Shown in pieces: positions 50,270 through 59,596 of a stretch of DNA of 64,000 nucleotides. The notes beneath the pieces are model-generated. The model was not told the DNA's origin and made no database searches. It worked only from the letters and a program-made list of their open reading frames with translations. Made by a program: the position numbers and the translations under genes. This DNA comes from Chryseobacterium jejuense (GTDB taxonomy: Bacteria > Bacteroidota > Bacteroidia > Flavobacteriales > Weeksellaceae): contig NZ_JAGIPR010000001.1 of assembly GCF_017877355.1 (NCBI RefSeq), forward strand, positions 1-64,000. The letters are read 5' to 3'. Every line of letters starts with the position of its first letter. The first letter of the stretch is position 1.

Positions 50270-51640
50270 ATGAAAGCTTTTTTAACATTCACCATTATTC
50301 TTTGCTTTGCAATAATCACACAAGCTCAGGATTTGAAAACAACGCAGGAGATTACTTCTTCACTTAAAGACAATATTACGCTCTCAAAACTGCATTACCC
50401 CAAATCGGTCATTAGGTTTTATGCCAGAAATAACTCTGAATGGGCATGGATAAATGCACAAAAATCAGATCAGTCTGAAATTGCAATGTTACTGCTGGAG
50501 TATTCTGAACAATTTGGACTGTCTTTATCTGATTATCATTGGGATACCATTTCTCTTCAGAAATTAAGGAGTTTGCGAGATACTTCTGCAGAAAAGGATC
50601 CAAAAGAGAAAGCAGTGTTCGATATTCTGATGACGGATGCCCTTATCACTTTCATCAATAATCTGCATTTGGGAAAATACAACCCTTTGTACAATTCATC
50701 ATATATTGATACAAATGATATTAATGGATTCCGATCCGAAGATATACTAATGAATGCAAGACAGCAGAAAGATTTCCTCAAGACAATCCTCGAGGTTCAG
50801 CCTAAAATAAAAGCTTACACAGACTTTCAGAACTATTTAAATACGCTCTATGCGGAAAATGACTGTATGGCTCCACAAACGGGAATGGAAAAAATCATCA
50901 TCAATATGGAGCGCTTACGATGGATTGGTACAAAAGATACGACCTATATTCTGGTAAATATTCCTTCCTATACATTAGAATTTCACCAGAAAGAGAATAT
51001 ATTTGATTTCAAAGTAATTATTGGAAAGCCAACTACCAAAACTCCGGTATTGGAAAGCCGTATTAATTATTTTACAACAGCCCCTGACTGGAAGGTTCCC
51101 CAAAGTATTTTCGTAAAAGAAATGCTGCCTAAAATCTTAAAAAATCCTCAATATTTAGAGAGCCATCATTATTCTATTTATGATAAGAACGGTAATCAAG
51201 TTGAAATAAGTTCATCAAAACTAAAAGAGATCCGTCAAAATCCTTATCGATATAGTGTAAGACAATCATCCGGATGTGATAATGCATTAGGAGCGGTGGT
51301 TTTTAGATTTGAAAACTCTTATGGAGTATATCTCCATGATACTTCTCAGAAACAATTGTTTAATAAAGGTGAGAGAGCTTTGAGTCATGGATGTATTCGT
51401 GTTGAAAATGCTGAGACGCTTGCATCCCTTATCTTAAAAAACGATGGCTCTGGAAATAAGATTCCCCTTTTAGAAAATGCAATGACTGAGTACAATAGAA
51501 AAGATTTTGTTTTAAAACAACCGATTCCCATCATTATTACTTATCTGACTTGCTTGATAAAAGAAGGAAAACCTGTACTGTATAAAGATATTTACCATTT
51601 TGATGATTCACTTGAGAATAAATTTAACCAAAATAAATAA
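50270..51640 (+). CDS. L,D-transpeptidase, YcbB/LdtD-like
   Basis: 456 residues, signal peptide 1-19 (IITQA-Q). An N-terminal helical scaffold (residues 30-200, with peptidoglycan-binding-like LLEYSEQFGLSLSDYHWD) precedes the YkuD catalytic domain with VYLHDTSQK and the catalytic SHGCIRVENAETLA (Cys nucleophile near residue 380). Forms 3-3 peptidoglycan cross-links in the periplasm, a known adjustment in stationary or stressed cells. First gene of an operon with the Usp gene, which begins 8 bases after its stop codon. FNR-type promoter upstream. Confidence 0.9.
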   Translation: MKAFLTFTIILCFAIITQAQDLKTTQEITSSLKDNITLSKLHYPKSVIRFYARNNSEWAWINAQKSDQSEIAMLLLEYSEQFGLSLSDYHWDTISLQKLRSLRDTSAEKDPKEKAVFDILMTDALITFINNLHLGKYNPLYNSSYIDTNDINGFRSEDILMNARQQKDFLKTILEVQPKIKAYTDFQNYLNTLYAENDCMAPQTGMEKIIINMERLRWIGTKDTTYILVNIPSYTLEFHQKENIFDFKVIIGKPTTKTPVLESRINYFTTAPDWKVPQSIFVKEMLPKILKNPQYLESHHYSIYDKNGNQVEISSSKLKEIRQNPYRYSVRQSSGCDNALGAVVFRFENSYGVYLHDTSQKQLFNKGERALSHGCIRVENAETLASLILKNDGSGNKIPLLENAMTEYNRKDFVLKQPIPIIITYLTCLIKEGKPVLYKDIYHFDDSLENKFNQNK

Positions 51641-51647
51641 TAGAATT

Positions 51648-52523
51648 ATGAGAACGATTGTAGTACCTACAGACTATTCAAAGCCGGCAAAAAATGCTGC
51701 ATTTTATGCACTTCATCTGGCTAATGCTCTAAAGTGTAATATTGATTTGTGCCATGCCTTTGCTCTGCCGGTTGAAAGTCCCATGCTTGGACAGACTGCG
51801 TGGGCCTTATATGAATATCCGGCTTTACAGGATGAAAACAGTAAAGAGATGAAAAAATGGGTAAAAGTGCTTGAAGATAAAGAGAAAGCTTTATGGGGAG
51901 ATGAGACTTTTCCTTATCATCCGTCGATATATTATTCTTGCGAGGGAGGCGATGCTGTTCAGGTAATCAATAATACAGCAGCCCATAATAAAACATTGCT
52001 TATTGTAATGGGGACTCAGGGTGCTGGGATGCTTGCCCGATTTATTTTTGGAAGCAACAGTCTTAAAATGATTGAAAATACACAACATCCGCTCCTGTTA
52101 ATTCCTCAAAACCATAAGTATAAGGAAATAAAAAAGATCGCTTTTGCAACAGATCTGAAGAAAAAAGATATAAAAATAGCTCAATCATTGATTATGTTTG
52201 CCCAATACTTTGATGCTGAACTTTTAATTACCCATATTATTCAGAGCAATAATGATGTGACCCAGAATACTGCTTATGAGCATAAAAAAGAAGTGTTTTT
52301 AAAGGCTCTGGAAGGTAAATTCTGTTATAACTGTATTTACAGCGAAAATATAGATTACGGTTTAGATATACTGAAAAATAAAGATATTGATATCTTGGCA
52401 ATGGGTCACGATCATCGGGATTTTCTCGAAAGATTTATCAAAAACAGCCATGCAGCCCGACAAGCTGCTACATTAGAAATTCCACTACTAATCATTCCGG
52501 AAATTGATCAGCTGTTTTTTTAA
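51648..52523 (+). CDS. Tandem universal stress protein (two Usp domains)
   Basis: 291 residues from the ATG at 51648 (MRTIVVPTDYSKPAKNA). Two Usp domains: residues 1-150 (IVVPTDYS, GTQGAGMLARFIFGSNSLKMI, the G-2x-G-9x-G-S ATP-binding pattern) and 155-291 (KKIAFATDLKKKDI, LAMGHDHRDFLERFIKNS). Ligand nucleotide binding is retained in the first, degenerate in the second. In other bacteria such proteins rise under hypoxia and starvation. Cotranscribed with the L,D-transpeptidase gene. Confidence 0.9.
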   Translation: MRTIVVPTDYSKPAKNAAFYALHLANALKCNIDLCHAFALPVESPMLGQTAWALYEYPALQDENSKEMKKWVKVLEDKEKALWGDETFPYHPSIYYSCEGGDAVQVINNTAAHNKTLLIVMGTQGAGMLARFIFGSNSLKMIENTQHPLLLIPQNHKYKEIKKIAFATDLKKKDIKIAQSLIMFAQYFDAELLITHIIQSNNDVTQNTAYEHKKEVFLKALEGKFCYNCIYSENIDYGLDILKNKDIDILAMGHDHRDFLERFIKNSHAARQAATLEIPLLIIPEIDQLFF

Positions 52524-52645
52524 TTAAGAATTCATTTTTTTAATCTTATTTTATATATAATAATTTAATGTTTTAACATTTTTCACATTCAAATGCCTTT
52601 AGTGTACTAAAATTCATAACTTTAATAATAGTTAAGATATGGATT

Positions 52646-53854
52646 ATGGAAAGTACTAAACTTTTGCATGCTATTATAGAAACAGCGATTGATGGTATTA
52701 TAACCATTGATAACAGGGGGAGAATAGAAAGCCTGAATCCCTCTGCGCTAAAAATATTTGGGTATAAAGAAGAAGAATTAGTAGGTAAAAATATTTCAGT
52801 ACTGATGCCGGAACCTGATAAAAGCAGGCATGATGGGTACCTTCTTCATTACCAGGATACAGGAGAAAAGAAAATTATTGGAAAAGGAAGGGAAGTTAGA
52901 GGATTAAGAAAAGATGGGACACAATTTCCTTTCAGGCTTGCTGTAAGCGAAGTGCAATATCAGGATAGAGTGATTTACACAGGTTTTATCCACGATCTTT
53001 CCAAAGAAAAAGAAGCGGAAGAATCCCTTAAAAAATATGCCGTTGAGCTGGAAGAATTGGTCGAAAACAGAACAAAATCACTTAAAAAAATGCTTTATGA
53101 ATTGGAAAAAGCAAAAGAAGAGTCTAGTATGGCCTTGGAAAAAGAAAAACAACTCAATCGGATGAAAAGCCGCTTTGTTTCAATGGCATCGCACGAATTT
53201 CGCACCCCTTTAAGTTCTATGCAGCTTTCTGCCGTACTTATTGAAAAATATCTTCAAACTTCGGACAATATCCAAATATTAAAACATCTTCATAAGATAA
53301 AAAATGCAATTGCCAGTTTGAATTCCATTCTCAATGACTTTCTTTCCTTAGAAAAATTGGATACAGGGATTGTAAAACCTCATTATGACTCATTTGATAT
53401 TGTTAAGTTTTCAGAAGAACTCACAGATGAAATGCAGCTTATAACCAAAGAAGATCAAATCATTATTTATCAGCACACAGGATCAGAAAGCGAAATAAGC
53501 TTGGATCAAAACTTATTAAGAAATTGTTTAATGAACTTAATGAGCAATGCTATAAAATATTCAGGAGAACATACGTTGATTGAATTCTCTACAGAAATAA
53601 ATGAAGATCAATATATGTTTTCAGTAAAAGATAATGGAATAGGAATACCTGAAGAAGATCAATCCGGTCTTTTTCAGCCATTTTTTAGAGCGCATAATAT
53701 AGGAAATATTCCCGGAACTGGGTTAGGGCTCAATATTGTGCAGCGGTATGTAAATCTTATGGATGGTAGGATCCTTTTTGAAAGTAAATCAGGTAAAGGT
53801 ACCGAGTTTACCTTATCATTTCAGAAAAAGTCAGTTAATAATACTCCAATTTAG
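52646..53854 (+). CDS. FixL-like haem-PAS sensor histidine kinase
   Basis: 402 residues, no membrane helices, so cytoplasmic. PAS domain 1-120 follows FixL closely: LMPEPDKSRHDGYL contains His62, which matches the FixL proximal haem ligand, and IIGKGREV contains Arg82, spaced exactly 20 residues as His200/Arg220 in Bradyrhizobium FixL; RKDGTQFPFRLAVSE and YTGFIHDLS follow. A coiled coil (121-170) leads to HisKA with His183 (MASHEFRTP), and HATPase with N box NLMSNAIKYS, G1 DNGIGIPEED, G2 GTGLGLNIV. Predicted to autophosphorylate under low oxygen and act on the regulator 5 bases downstream. Confidence 0.9.
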   Translation: MESTKLLHAIIETAIDGIITIDNRGRIESLNPSALKIFGYKEEELVGKNISVLMPEPDKSRHDGYLLHYQDTGEKKIIGKGREVRGLRKDGTQFPFRLAVSEVQYQDRVIYTGFIHDLSKEKEAEESLKKYAVELEELVENRTKSLKKMLYELEKAKEESSMALEKEKQLNRMKSRFVSMASHEFRTPLSSMQLSAVLIEKYLQTSDNIQILKHLHKIKNAIASLNSILNDFLSLEKLDTGIVKPHYDSFDIVKFSEELTDEMQLITKEDQIIIYQHTGSESEISLDQNLLRNCLMNLMSNAIKYSGEHTLIEFSTEINEDQYMFSVKDNGIGIPEEDQSGLFQPFFRAHNIGNIPGTGLGLNIVQRYVNLMDGRILFESKSGKGTEFTLSFQKKSVNNTPI

Positions 53855-53859
53855 TTCCA

Positions 53860-54912
53860 ATGGAAAAAACACGCCTATTGATTATCGAAGATAATGATGA
53901 TATCCGCGAAAGTACTTCAGAGATTCTTCAGCTTGCCAATTATGAAGTATTTCAGGCTTCTAATGGTAAGCAAGGAGTAGATATGGCTATTAAACATATC
54001 CCGGATGTGATATTATGTGATATTATGATGCCTGAACTTGACGGGTATGGAGTATTACATCTTTTAAGCAGAAGAGAGGACACTGCACTCATCCCTTTTA
54101 TTTTTATTACGGCAAAAGTTGATCGGGGAGAAGTCCGAAAAGGAATAGAAATGGGTGCTGATGATTATCTTACCAAACCTTTTGATGATATGGAACTTCT
54201 CAGTGCTATTGAAAGCCGATTGAAAAAGAAAGAACGTCAGAAAAGCCTTTATAGCAATATTCTTACTCAAATGACAAATTTATTTCATGGTTCACATGGA
54301 CTTGATGAATTAAATAAAGCTTTTGATGAACGAAAAGTGAAGTCCTTTAAAAAGAAGCAGATTATATATTATGAGGGTGATACAGCCAATGCTGTTTATT
54401 TAATTATATCAGGCTCAGTGAAGACAACAAAGATGACAGAAGATGGGAAAGAACTTATGACAGGAGTCTATAGTCCGGAAGAATATTTTGGAATTACTTC
54501 GTTATTTGCAGGAAAAGAATATAAAGAGACGGCTCAGGTATTGGAGGATGCTACACTTTGTTCGGTTCCCAGAGACGTAATTGACCAATTACTGTATAAA
54601 TATCCTGATATAGCAGAAAAGTTTATTAAAATCCTTGCTCATCATGTTATTGCCCACGAAGAACAGTTATTGCAGCTTGCTTATTTTTCTGTAAGAAAAA
54701 GAATGGCAGAGGTACTTCTTAAACTACATACAAAATATCCCCACACTGAAAATTTTGAGATTTCCAGAGAAAACCTTGCTTCCATGGCGGGAATGGCTAT
54801 TGAAACGGTAAGCAGGATTCTCAGCGATTTTAAAGAAGAAAATCTAATAGACAGAAATGCGGGCAGGATTACGATACTGGATGTTTCACGTCTTCAGAAA
54901 TTAAAAAACTAA
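53860..54912 (+). CDS. Receiver domain fused to FNR/CRP-family regulator
   Basis: 350 residues. Receiver 1-125 with acidic pocket EDNDD, phospho-acceptor Asp54 (CDIMMPELDG), Thr and Lys in FITAK and TKPFDD. Residues 145-265 form a cNMP-binding-type barrel (IIYYEGDTANAVYLIISGSVKT), and 270-350 the HTH_CRP domain with recognition helix IETVSRILSDFK: E-T-V-S-R equals FNR's E--SR, which reads TTGAT. No FNR iron-sulfur Cys cluster at the N-terminus, consistent with oxygen being sensed by the kinase. In effect, FixJ and FixK on one chain. Starts 5 bases after the kinase gene. Confidence 0.9.
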   Translation: MEKTRLLIIEDNDDIRESTSEILQLANYEVFQASNGKQGVDMAIKHIPDVILCDIMMPELDGYGVLHLLSRREDTALIPFIFITAKVDRGEVRKGIEMGADDYLTKPFDDMELLSAIESRLKKKERQKSLYSNILTQMTNLFHGSHGLDELNKAFDERKVKSFKKKQIIYYEGDTANAVYLIISGSVKTTKMTEDGKELMTGVYSPEEYFGITSLFAGKEYKETAQVLEDATLCSVPRDVIDQLLYKYPDIAEKFIKILAHHVIAHEEQLLQLAYFSVRKRMAEVLLKLHTKYPHTENFEISRENLASMAGMAIETVSRILSDFKEENLIDRNAGRITILDVSRLQKLKN

Positions 54913-54991
54913 TACTTGTCACGTTTTATAATGATTTTATACATTGAATAGTTCTATTGAGTTCAATACATTTGACTATTCAACAGACATT

Positions 54992-55372
54992 ATGAAAGTG
55001 ATAGTTTATAACATAAATCAAGAAGAAAAAGAACTTCTTGCATTGGCTAATCATAAAACACACAAGATTACCATCATAACAAATCCTTTGAATGAAAATA
55101 CAGTTCATTTTGCAGAGGCAAAAGATGCTGTCATTATCATGAGTCAGGAAAATCAGCTTTCACATAGTTTTATCCTGAAACTTATTTCATTGGGAATACA
55201 ATACATCATTTTAAGATCGGCAGAAAAATTTTTTACTGATTTATCAACTATTATAAATTCAGGAATACAATATGATATTATTAAATGTGCCGATTCAAGA
55301 CTGGCTGTTTCCTTGATTATTGAAACTTTAAATGGTTGGGAAAAAAGTGACCGGGATCATATGAAAACCTAA
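54992..55372 (+). CDS. LdhA-like D-2-hydroxyacid dehydrogenase domain, truncated
   Basis: 126 residues from the ATG at 54992 (MKVIVYNINQEEKELL). Matches only the N-terminal substrate-domain half of D-lactate dehydrogenase: 'K..VY', AVIIMSQENQLSHSFILKLISLGIQYIILRSAEKFFTDLSTI, corresponding to LdhA 'GVKYIALRCAGFNNVDL'. The NAD-binding Rossmann half and catalytic Arg/Glu/His are missing, so no dehydrogenase activity is expected. Whether it is a remnant or a dedicated binding protein is unclear. Same operon as the kinase/regulator pair and hsp20. Confidence 0.68.
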   Translation: MKVIVYNINQEEKELLALANHKTHKITIITNPLNENTVHFAEAKDAVIIMSQENQLSHSFILKLISLGIQYIILRSAEKFFTDLSTIINSGIQYDIIKCADSRLAVSLIIETLNGWEKSDRDHMKT

Positions 55373-55439
55373 CTGAAATCATAGTCTGCATGCTGTTTCC
55401 ATAATACCTTTGGAGTATCAAACTAAAATAATTTTTATT

Positions 55440-55859
55440 ATGAAAACTTTAGAAAAAACCAATCAGTCTCCACTGGCGAATGTGATAGAAGATTTCTGGA
55501 AAAATGACGGATTTTTAGATGAATCAATGAAAATGGAAATGTCCATTAATATCATTGACAGGAATGGTGTATATAAGCTTAAAGTATCAGCTCCGGGATT
55601 CAAGAAAAAAGATTTTAAGGTAGCAGTGGAAAACGGATCACTGGTTATCAGTGCTGAAAAGAGTGTAGAGAAAAAAGAAGAAAATGAAAATTTTGTAAGA
55701 AAAGAGTTTTCTGCTTCCTCATTTTCCCGCAGTTTTCGTTTACCGGAAAACATCACTTTGGGTCATATAAAAGCCAATTATAAAAATGGATTGTTAAATA
55801 TTACGATCAGTAAAACTAATCTGGATAAAAGGGAAGTAAAAGAAATTAAAATACGTTGA
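55440..55859 (+). CDS. Small heat-shock protein, Hsp20/alpha-crystallin family
   Basis: 139 residues from the ATG at 55440 (MKTLEKTNQSPLANVIEDFW). Alpha-crystallin domain at about 45-125: VYKLKVSAPGFKKKDFKVAVENGSLVISAEK, then NFVRKEFSASSFSRSFRLPENI and a C-terminal KNGLLNITISKT with the I-x-I-like region. Oligomeric holdase chaperone that protects unfolded proteins during dormancy. A TACCTTTG box is visible at 55404-55411, so it may have its own promoter inside the operon. Confidence 0.92.
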   Translation: MKTLEKTNQSPLANVIEDFWKNDGFLDESMKMEMSINIIDRNGVYKLKVSAPGFKKKDFKVAVENGSLVISAEKSVEKKEENENFVRKEFSASSFSRSFRLPENITLGHIKANYKNGLLNITISKTNLDKREVKEIKIR

Positions 55860-55970
55860 TTTTTTTTCACTATTAATTCATAAAACCTGTTATTCATTTG
55901 AATAAATTTTCAAATGTCGTTTAATCGAGATTATTTTCAAATGAGCAACTGGGGTATAAAAAATAAAGAG

Positions 55971-57341
55971 ATGGATACTATGATTATAAAATCCTTTGGA
56001 GGAGCGGGAACGGTCACCGGATCCAAGCATTTGCTAAAAACTTCCGAGCTTACCATATTAGTCGATTGCGGATTGTTTCAAGGGGTAAAATCGCTGCGTG
56101 AACAAAACTGGGAATCGTTACATATCGATTTAGCAGAAATAGATGTTGTCATTCTTACCCATGCCCATCTGGATCATTGCGGATATATACCTCTTCTTGT
56201 AAAAAACGGGTTTAAAGGTAAAATTTATATGACTGAACCCACGAAGGAACTGACAAAGTTAATCTTACTGGACAGTGCAAAATTACAGGAAGAGGATGCA
56301 GAAAAAGCAAACTATCATCATTATACCAAGCATAATCCTGCAAAACCCTTATACACGATAAATGATACTGAAAAATCTTTTAAACAATTTTTTACTGTTA
56401 AGGAAAATATCAGCCTACAATTAAGCAATCACATACAGTGCAGATTCAAGTCCTGTGGTCATATCATTGGAGCTTGTTCTGTAGAAATTGTATGTTTTGA
56501 TAAAACTATTATTTTTTCAGGTGATATAGGGCGAAACCACAGTGCTATTCTCCCACCACCTGATTTTTTCACTAAAGCTGATTTTTTAGTGATGGAATCA
56601 ACTTACGGAGACAGGCTGCATGACAACACAAATTTGTATGATAGTTTGGAGCATTGGATCAATCTTACGGTTAAAAACCATGGAAATATAATTATTCCGA
56701 GTTTTGCCGTTGGCAGAGCACAGGAACTCATGTATATTCTTTATCAGCTCAAGAAGCAGAACAGAATCCCTTACAACCTTCCTGTAATTATGGATAGCCC
56801 GATGGCGGCTTCAGCCACTGATATTATGGTTGAATATGCAGAATATACCACTGTAACTAAAGAAAAATGGCTGGATATTATTGAGAATATCAATATTAAT
56901 AGAGAGTATACGAATACTCAGGAAATCGTTCATGATAAGCAAAGTAAAATAATAATTGCTGGAAGCGGTATGTTGACAGGGGGGCGTGTGCTTGAATATT
57001 TGAAACATGATATAGGAAATAGCCGGAATACAGTACTGATTGTTGGGTTTCAAGCAGAAGGTACTCGTGGAAGAGCATTAATTAACAGGTCTCATGAGTT
57101 GAAAATTCACGGAAAATATTACCCTGTAAAAGCAAATATAGTTGAGTTAACGGGATTATCTGCCCATGCGGATCAATCTGAACTGATGGAATGGATAAAA
57201 AAATATAAGAATCCCCCTAAACAAATCATGCTGGTTCACGGCGAACCCTCTGCACAAGAAGCATTACGGGTTAAAATTCAAACAGATTTGAAAATACCTG
57301 TTAAAATTTTGATAAAAGATAAGGAAGTGGCGTTGAGATGA
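55971..57341 (+). CDS. Beta-CASP metallo-beta-lactamase RNA exonuclease family
   Basis: 456 residues from the ATG at 55971 (MDTMIIKSFGGAGTVTGSKHL; in-frame ATGs further upstream from 55914). Metal motifs HAHLDHCGYIP, SGHIIGA-type CGHIIGACSVEI, FSGDIGR; beta-CASP signature MGRAQELMYI (FAVGRAQELM) and terminal LSAHADQSEL with MLVHGEP (RMMBL). This is the YSH1/CPSF73-like bacterial group, probably an RNase. Found widely in stress operons with Hsp20 and Usp. Probably cytoplasmic. Last gene of the kinase operon. Confidence 0.9.
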   Translation: MDTMIIKSFGGAGTVTGSKHLLKTSELTILVDCGLFQGVKSLREQNWESLHIDLAEIDVVILTHAHLDHCGYIPLLVKNGFKGKIYMTEPTKELTKLILLDSAKLQEEDAEKANYHHYTKHNPAKPLYTINDTEKSFKQFFTVKENISLQLSNHIQCRFKSCGHIIGACSVEIVCFDKTIIFSGDIGRNHSAILPPPDFFTKADFLVMESTYGDRLHDNTNLYDSLEHWINLTVKNHGNIIIPSFAVGRAQELMYILYQLKKQNRIPYNLPVIMDSPMAASATDIMVEYAEYTTVTKEKWLDIIENININREYTNTQEIVHDKQSKIIIAGSGMLTGGRVLEYLKHDIGNSRNTVLIVGFQAEGTRGRALINRSHELKIHGKYYPVKANIVELTGLSAHADQSELMEWIKKYKNPPKQIMLVHGEPSAQEALRVKIQTDLKIPVKILIKDKEVALR

Positions 57342-57490
57342 GGGATGATATCGTTTAATTGATTTATAATTTACTTTATGGAACTTCTTACCAAAAATGC
57401 CATACAAATTCCAGAAGACTGTTATCTTCTGAAAAATGATAAAGGTGTGGTAATTTAAAATATCAAAATTATTAGTTAATAGATTGATTT
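57342..57490. other. Short intergenic region after the beta-CASP gene
   Basis: Holds a 26-codon plus-strand frame at 57378-57458 (MELLTKNAIQIPEDCYLL...). Too short to support, with no promoter or terminator seen. Confidence 0.25.
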
Positions 57491-58375
57491 TTAAAGTGTT
57501 AATTGCTTTTCTGAGGTCTCGATATCATTATTTTGCAGATGTAATACGAATGTAAAAGCACACCGATGGAACATCCGATAAATACAGGAGGAGTATTCAT
57601 CAAAACGCCATAAACAATAATAAATTGCATTGGCAGTAAGCGAACAAACCCTGAGATAAAGAATATTCTTCATCTATTACGGACATAAAAATATTACTAG
57701 AATATCTTTTCAGTATTAGATTTTATTTGTGATATAAAACCTTACTGTTTGATTCTCATATTTTTCTAAATAAAGCTAGCCTGTGAATGGTGTACACATA
57801 CATACTATATAGATATAATGCGAATGAAATTAAAATAAATAAGGAGGTGGTATTTTCCCGAGTCTTGAATACTGGCATTCCTCCATAAGGCCATACTTCA
57901 TGTAAGTGCTCATACGCTCTATAAATCGTTGTATCCATTCATCAGGAAGAAAAGACATGAATTCATTCCGCATAATAGCTGTCTCATGAAACAGTCCGTT
58001 CTCATGGACAGACGGATTTCTTCCCTGCAGTATAGAAAGCATTTGTATTCTTATTTTTTCCAACTCTTTTATAGGGCAAAGTCCATAGGTATCATCAAAG
58101 ACGGCAATCCAGATCATCCAGCGGTTGCAGGGTATAATATGTTCGTCGGGAATTGATAATGCTTCAGGAGTCATTCTTGCAGCAGCCATATGCAGCATCT
58201 GCAGTTTGTATCTTTCTCTTGCCTCTTCAGTCAAAAAAGTGTAAGCGTTATCATACCAGTCATCAGCAGCTTTTTTCATAAGCTCTGTAGGGGGCGAAAT
58301 ACCATCGGCCCAGGGATAGTATCCTGGAGGGAAAAAATCCTTTGGGTTAATTGTTAATTTTCTCTCTGTTTTCAT
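57491..58375 (-). pseudogene. Truncated terpene synthase with a decayed 3' half
   Basis: 57830-58375 encodes 181 residues, the N-terminal half of a class I terpene synthase close to the neighbour at 58550 (DDWYDNAYTFLTEEARERYK, MIWIAVFDDTYGLCP, KYGLMEECQYS), then an abrupt stop. The Asp motif reads DDTYG. Downstream at 57491-57673 another frame gives peptides resembling the missing part, namely DEYSSCIY for the pyrophosphate-sensor region and QNNDIETSEKQ for the NSE region, with the segment between deleted. The gene is thus probably inactive. In the same direction as three intact synthases. Confidence 0.7.
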
Positions 58376-58549
58376 AGGTTTGATGAATAGATTTTTTTAA
58401 AATAAATTTGTCAAACGGGTTATCATGGTGTATGATCATTTATATTGAATAAAGCCTGCATATCCTCTTTGCTCACAATAGGTTCTGCAGCTTCCAGAAT
58501 CCTTTATTGTATAATGCAAACAGATGGTATAACCGATTGAAGTGTCTTA

Positions 58550-59575
58550 TTATTCCTTTATAAAAATACTGTGTGGAATAATAATATCATCACCTTCTCT
58601 ACCGTATTGAGGTACAATAAATGCCTTATGCTCATATCTGCTGGTGCCTGAATTATAGTACCAGTCTGGACAGCCACTTATTTGCAATTTAATATGATAA
58701 ACATGATTATATGCTTCTTCTTGAAAAGAACCAAAGTCCGGAAGAGATTGATGCAAATCATCCAGCTCCTGAGCATATGCGTCATGCAGTTTCATAGCTT
58801 CTGTACAGGCTTCTTGATAAGAAATTTTATATTGATGTCTTAGAATAAAAATAATATTCAAAGATTCACTTTCTATTTCAAGCTCTTTTTTAAGAGAGGC
58901 AAAGTCATTCTGTATCACAATAATCAGAGATAATAGTTCTCTGCAACGCTGTATAATAGGATGATTGTAAATATGAACAGGTAATGCATAATTAACTGCA
59001 GGATCTATCAGATCCCCATAAGGCCACATTCCTATAGAATATTTTCGGAAACTAAGATAGTGGGCAAGTAAGGGATATGTTCTATTTTCAGCTTGTTTGA
59101 AGGGTATTTCTTCCATCATGCCATACATGATAAATTCATAAAAGTTAATGGAGACACGGTCTATCCAAAAACGAGGCATAAATGTTTCCCATTCTTTTCT
59201 GGCTTGTGCCATCTGGCGCAGAATACCAATCTCGTCTTCATGTGGATCTTCACCCATCATCACTTCATATACACGGTCTGCCATTATTTTCAATTCATTT
59301 GCAGGAGTCATCCCAAAAAAATCATCAAATAATGTGATATAGATCATTAATCTGGCACAGGGACGCATGCGCTCCATGCTGTCGCATGTTGGGTTCATAT
59401 AAGTAGCGACCCTCGATAGAAACTGAGGTTTACATCTTTTTATTCCCTCTTCAGAAATAAAAGTATAGTCATTATCATACCATGCCTTTTCTTCTTCATC
59501 AAAAGCATTGGCAATTGGGCTGGGAATAGTTGGCCATGGATAACGGCACTGTGGAAGGATTAATTCTTCTTTCAT
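58550..59575 (-). CDS. Class I terpene synthase, canonical NSE/RY motifs
   Basis: 341 residues. Class I bacterial fold: aspartate-rich DDFFG (acidic third position lost), pyrophosphate-sensor Arg in SFRKYSIGMWP, NSE triad NDFASLKKE (N, S and E all kept), and RY pair in TSRYEH. C-terminal extension beyond RY of about 30 residues. Predicted to ionise a prenyl diphosphate with Mg2+ and cyclise it; the product cannot be predicted. Third gene of a minus-strand operon; 21-base gap to the gene before it. Confidence 0.9.
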   Translation of the reverse strand: MKEELILPQCRYPWPTIPSPIANAFDEEEKAWYDNDYTFISEEGIKRCKPQFLSRVATYMNPTCDSMERMRPCARLMIYITLFDDFFGMTPANELKIMADRVYEVMMGEDPHEDEIGILRQMAQARKEWETFMPRFWIDRVSINFYEFIMYGMMEEIPFKQAENRTYPLLAHYLSFRKYSIGMWPYGDLIDPAVNYALPVHIYNHPIIQRCRELLSLIIVIQNDFASLKKELEIESESLNIIFILRHQYKISYQEACTEAMKLHDAYAQELDDLHQSLPDFGSFQEEAYNHVYHIKLQISGCPDWYYNSGTSRYEHKAFIVPQYGREGDDIIIPHSIFIKE

Positions 59576-59596
59576 TGTTGATTTGTTTTTAATATA

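Noticed and set aside
55372..55440. FNR-type promoter in front of hsp20
   Set aside because: Only a normal TACCTTTG box is visible; the position 34 nt before it has no TGAT-N4-RTCA.
57756..57938. 60-codon frame containing HEVWPYGGM, which resembles the synthase WPYGD segment
   Set aside because: It is a shifted frame of the truncated synthase's own coding sequence, so the likeness is chance.
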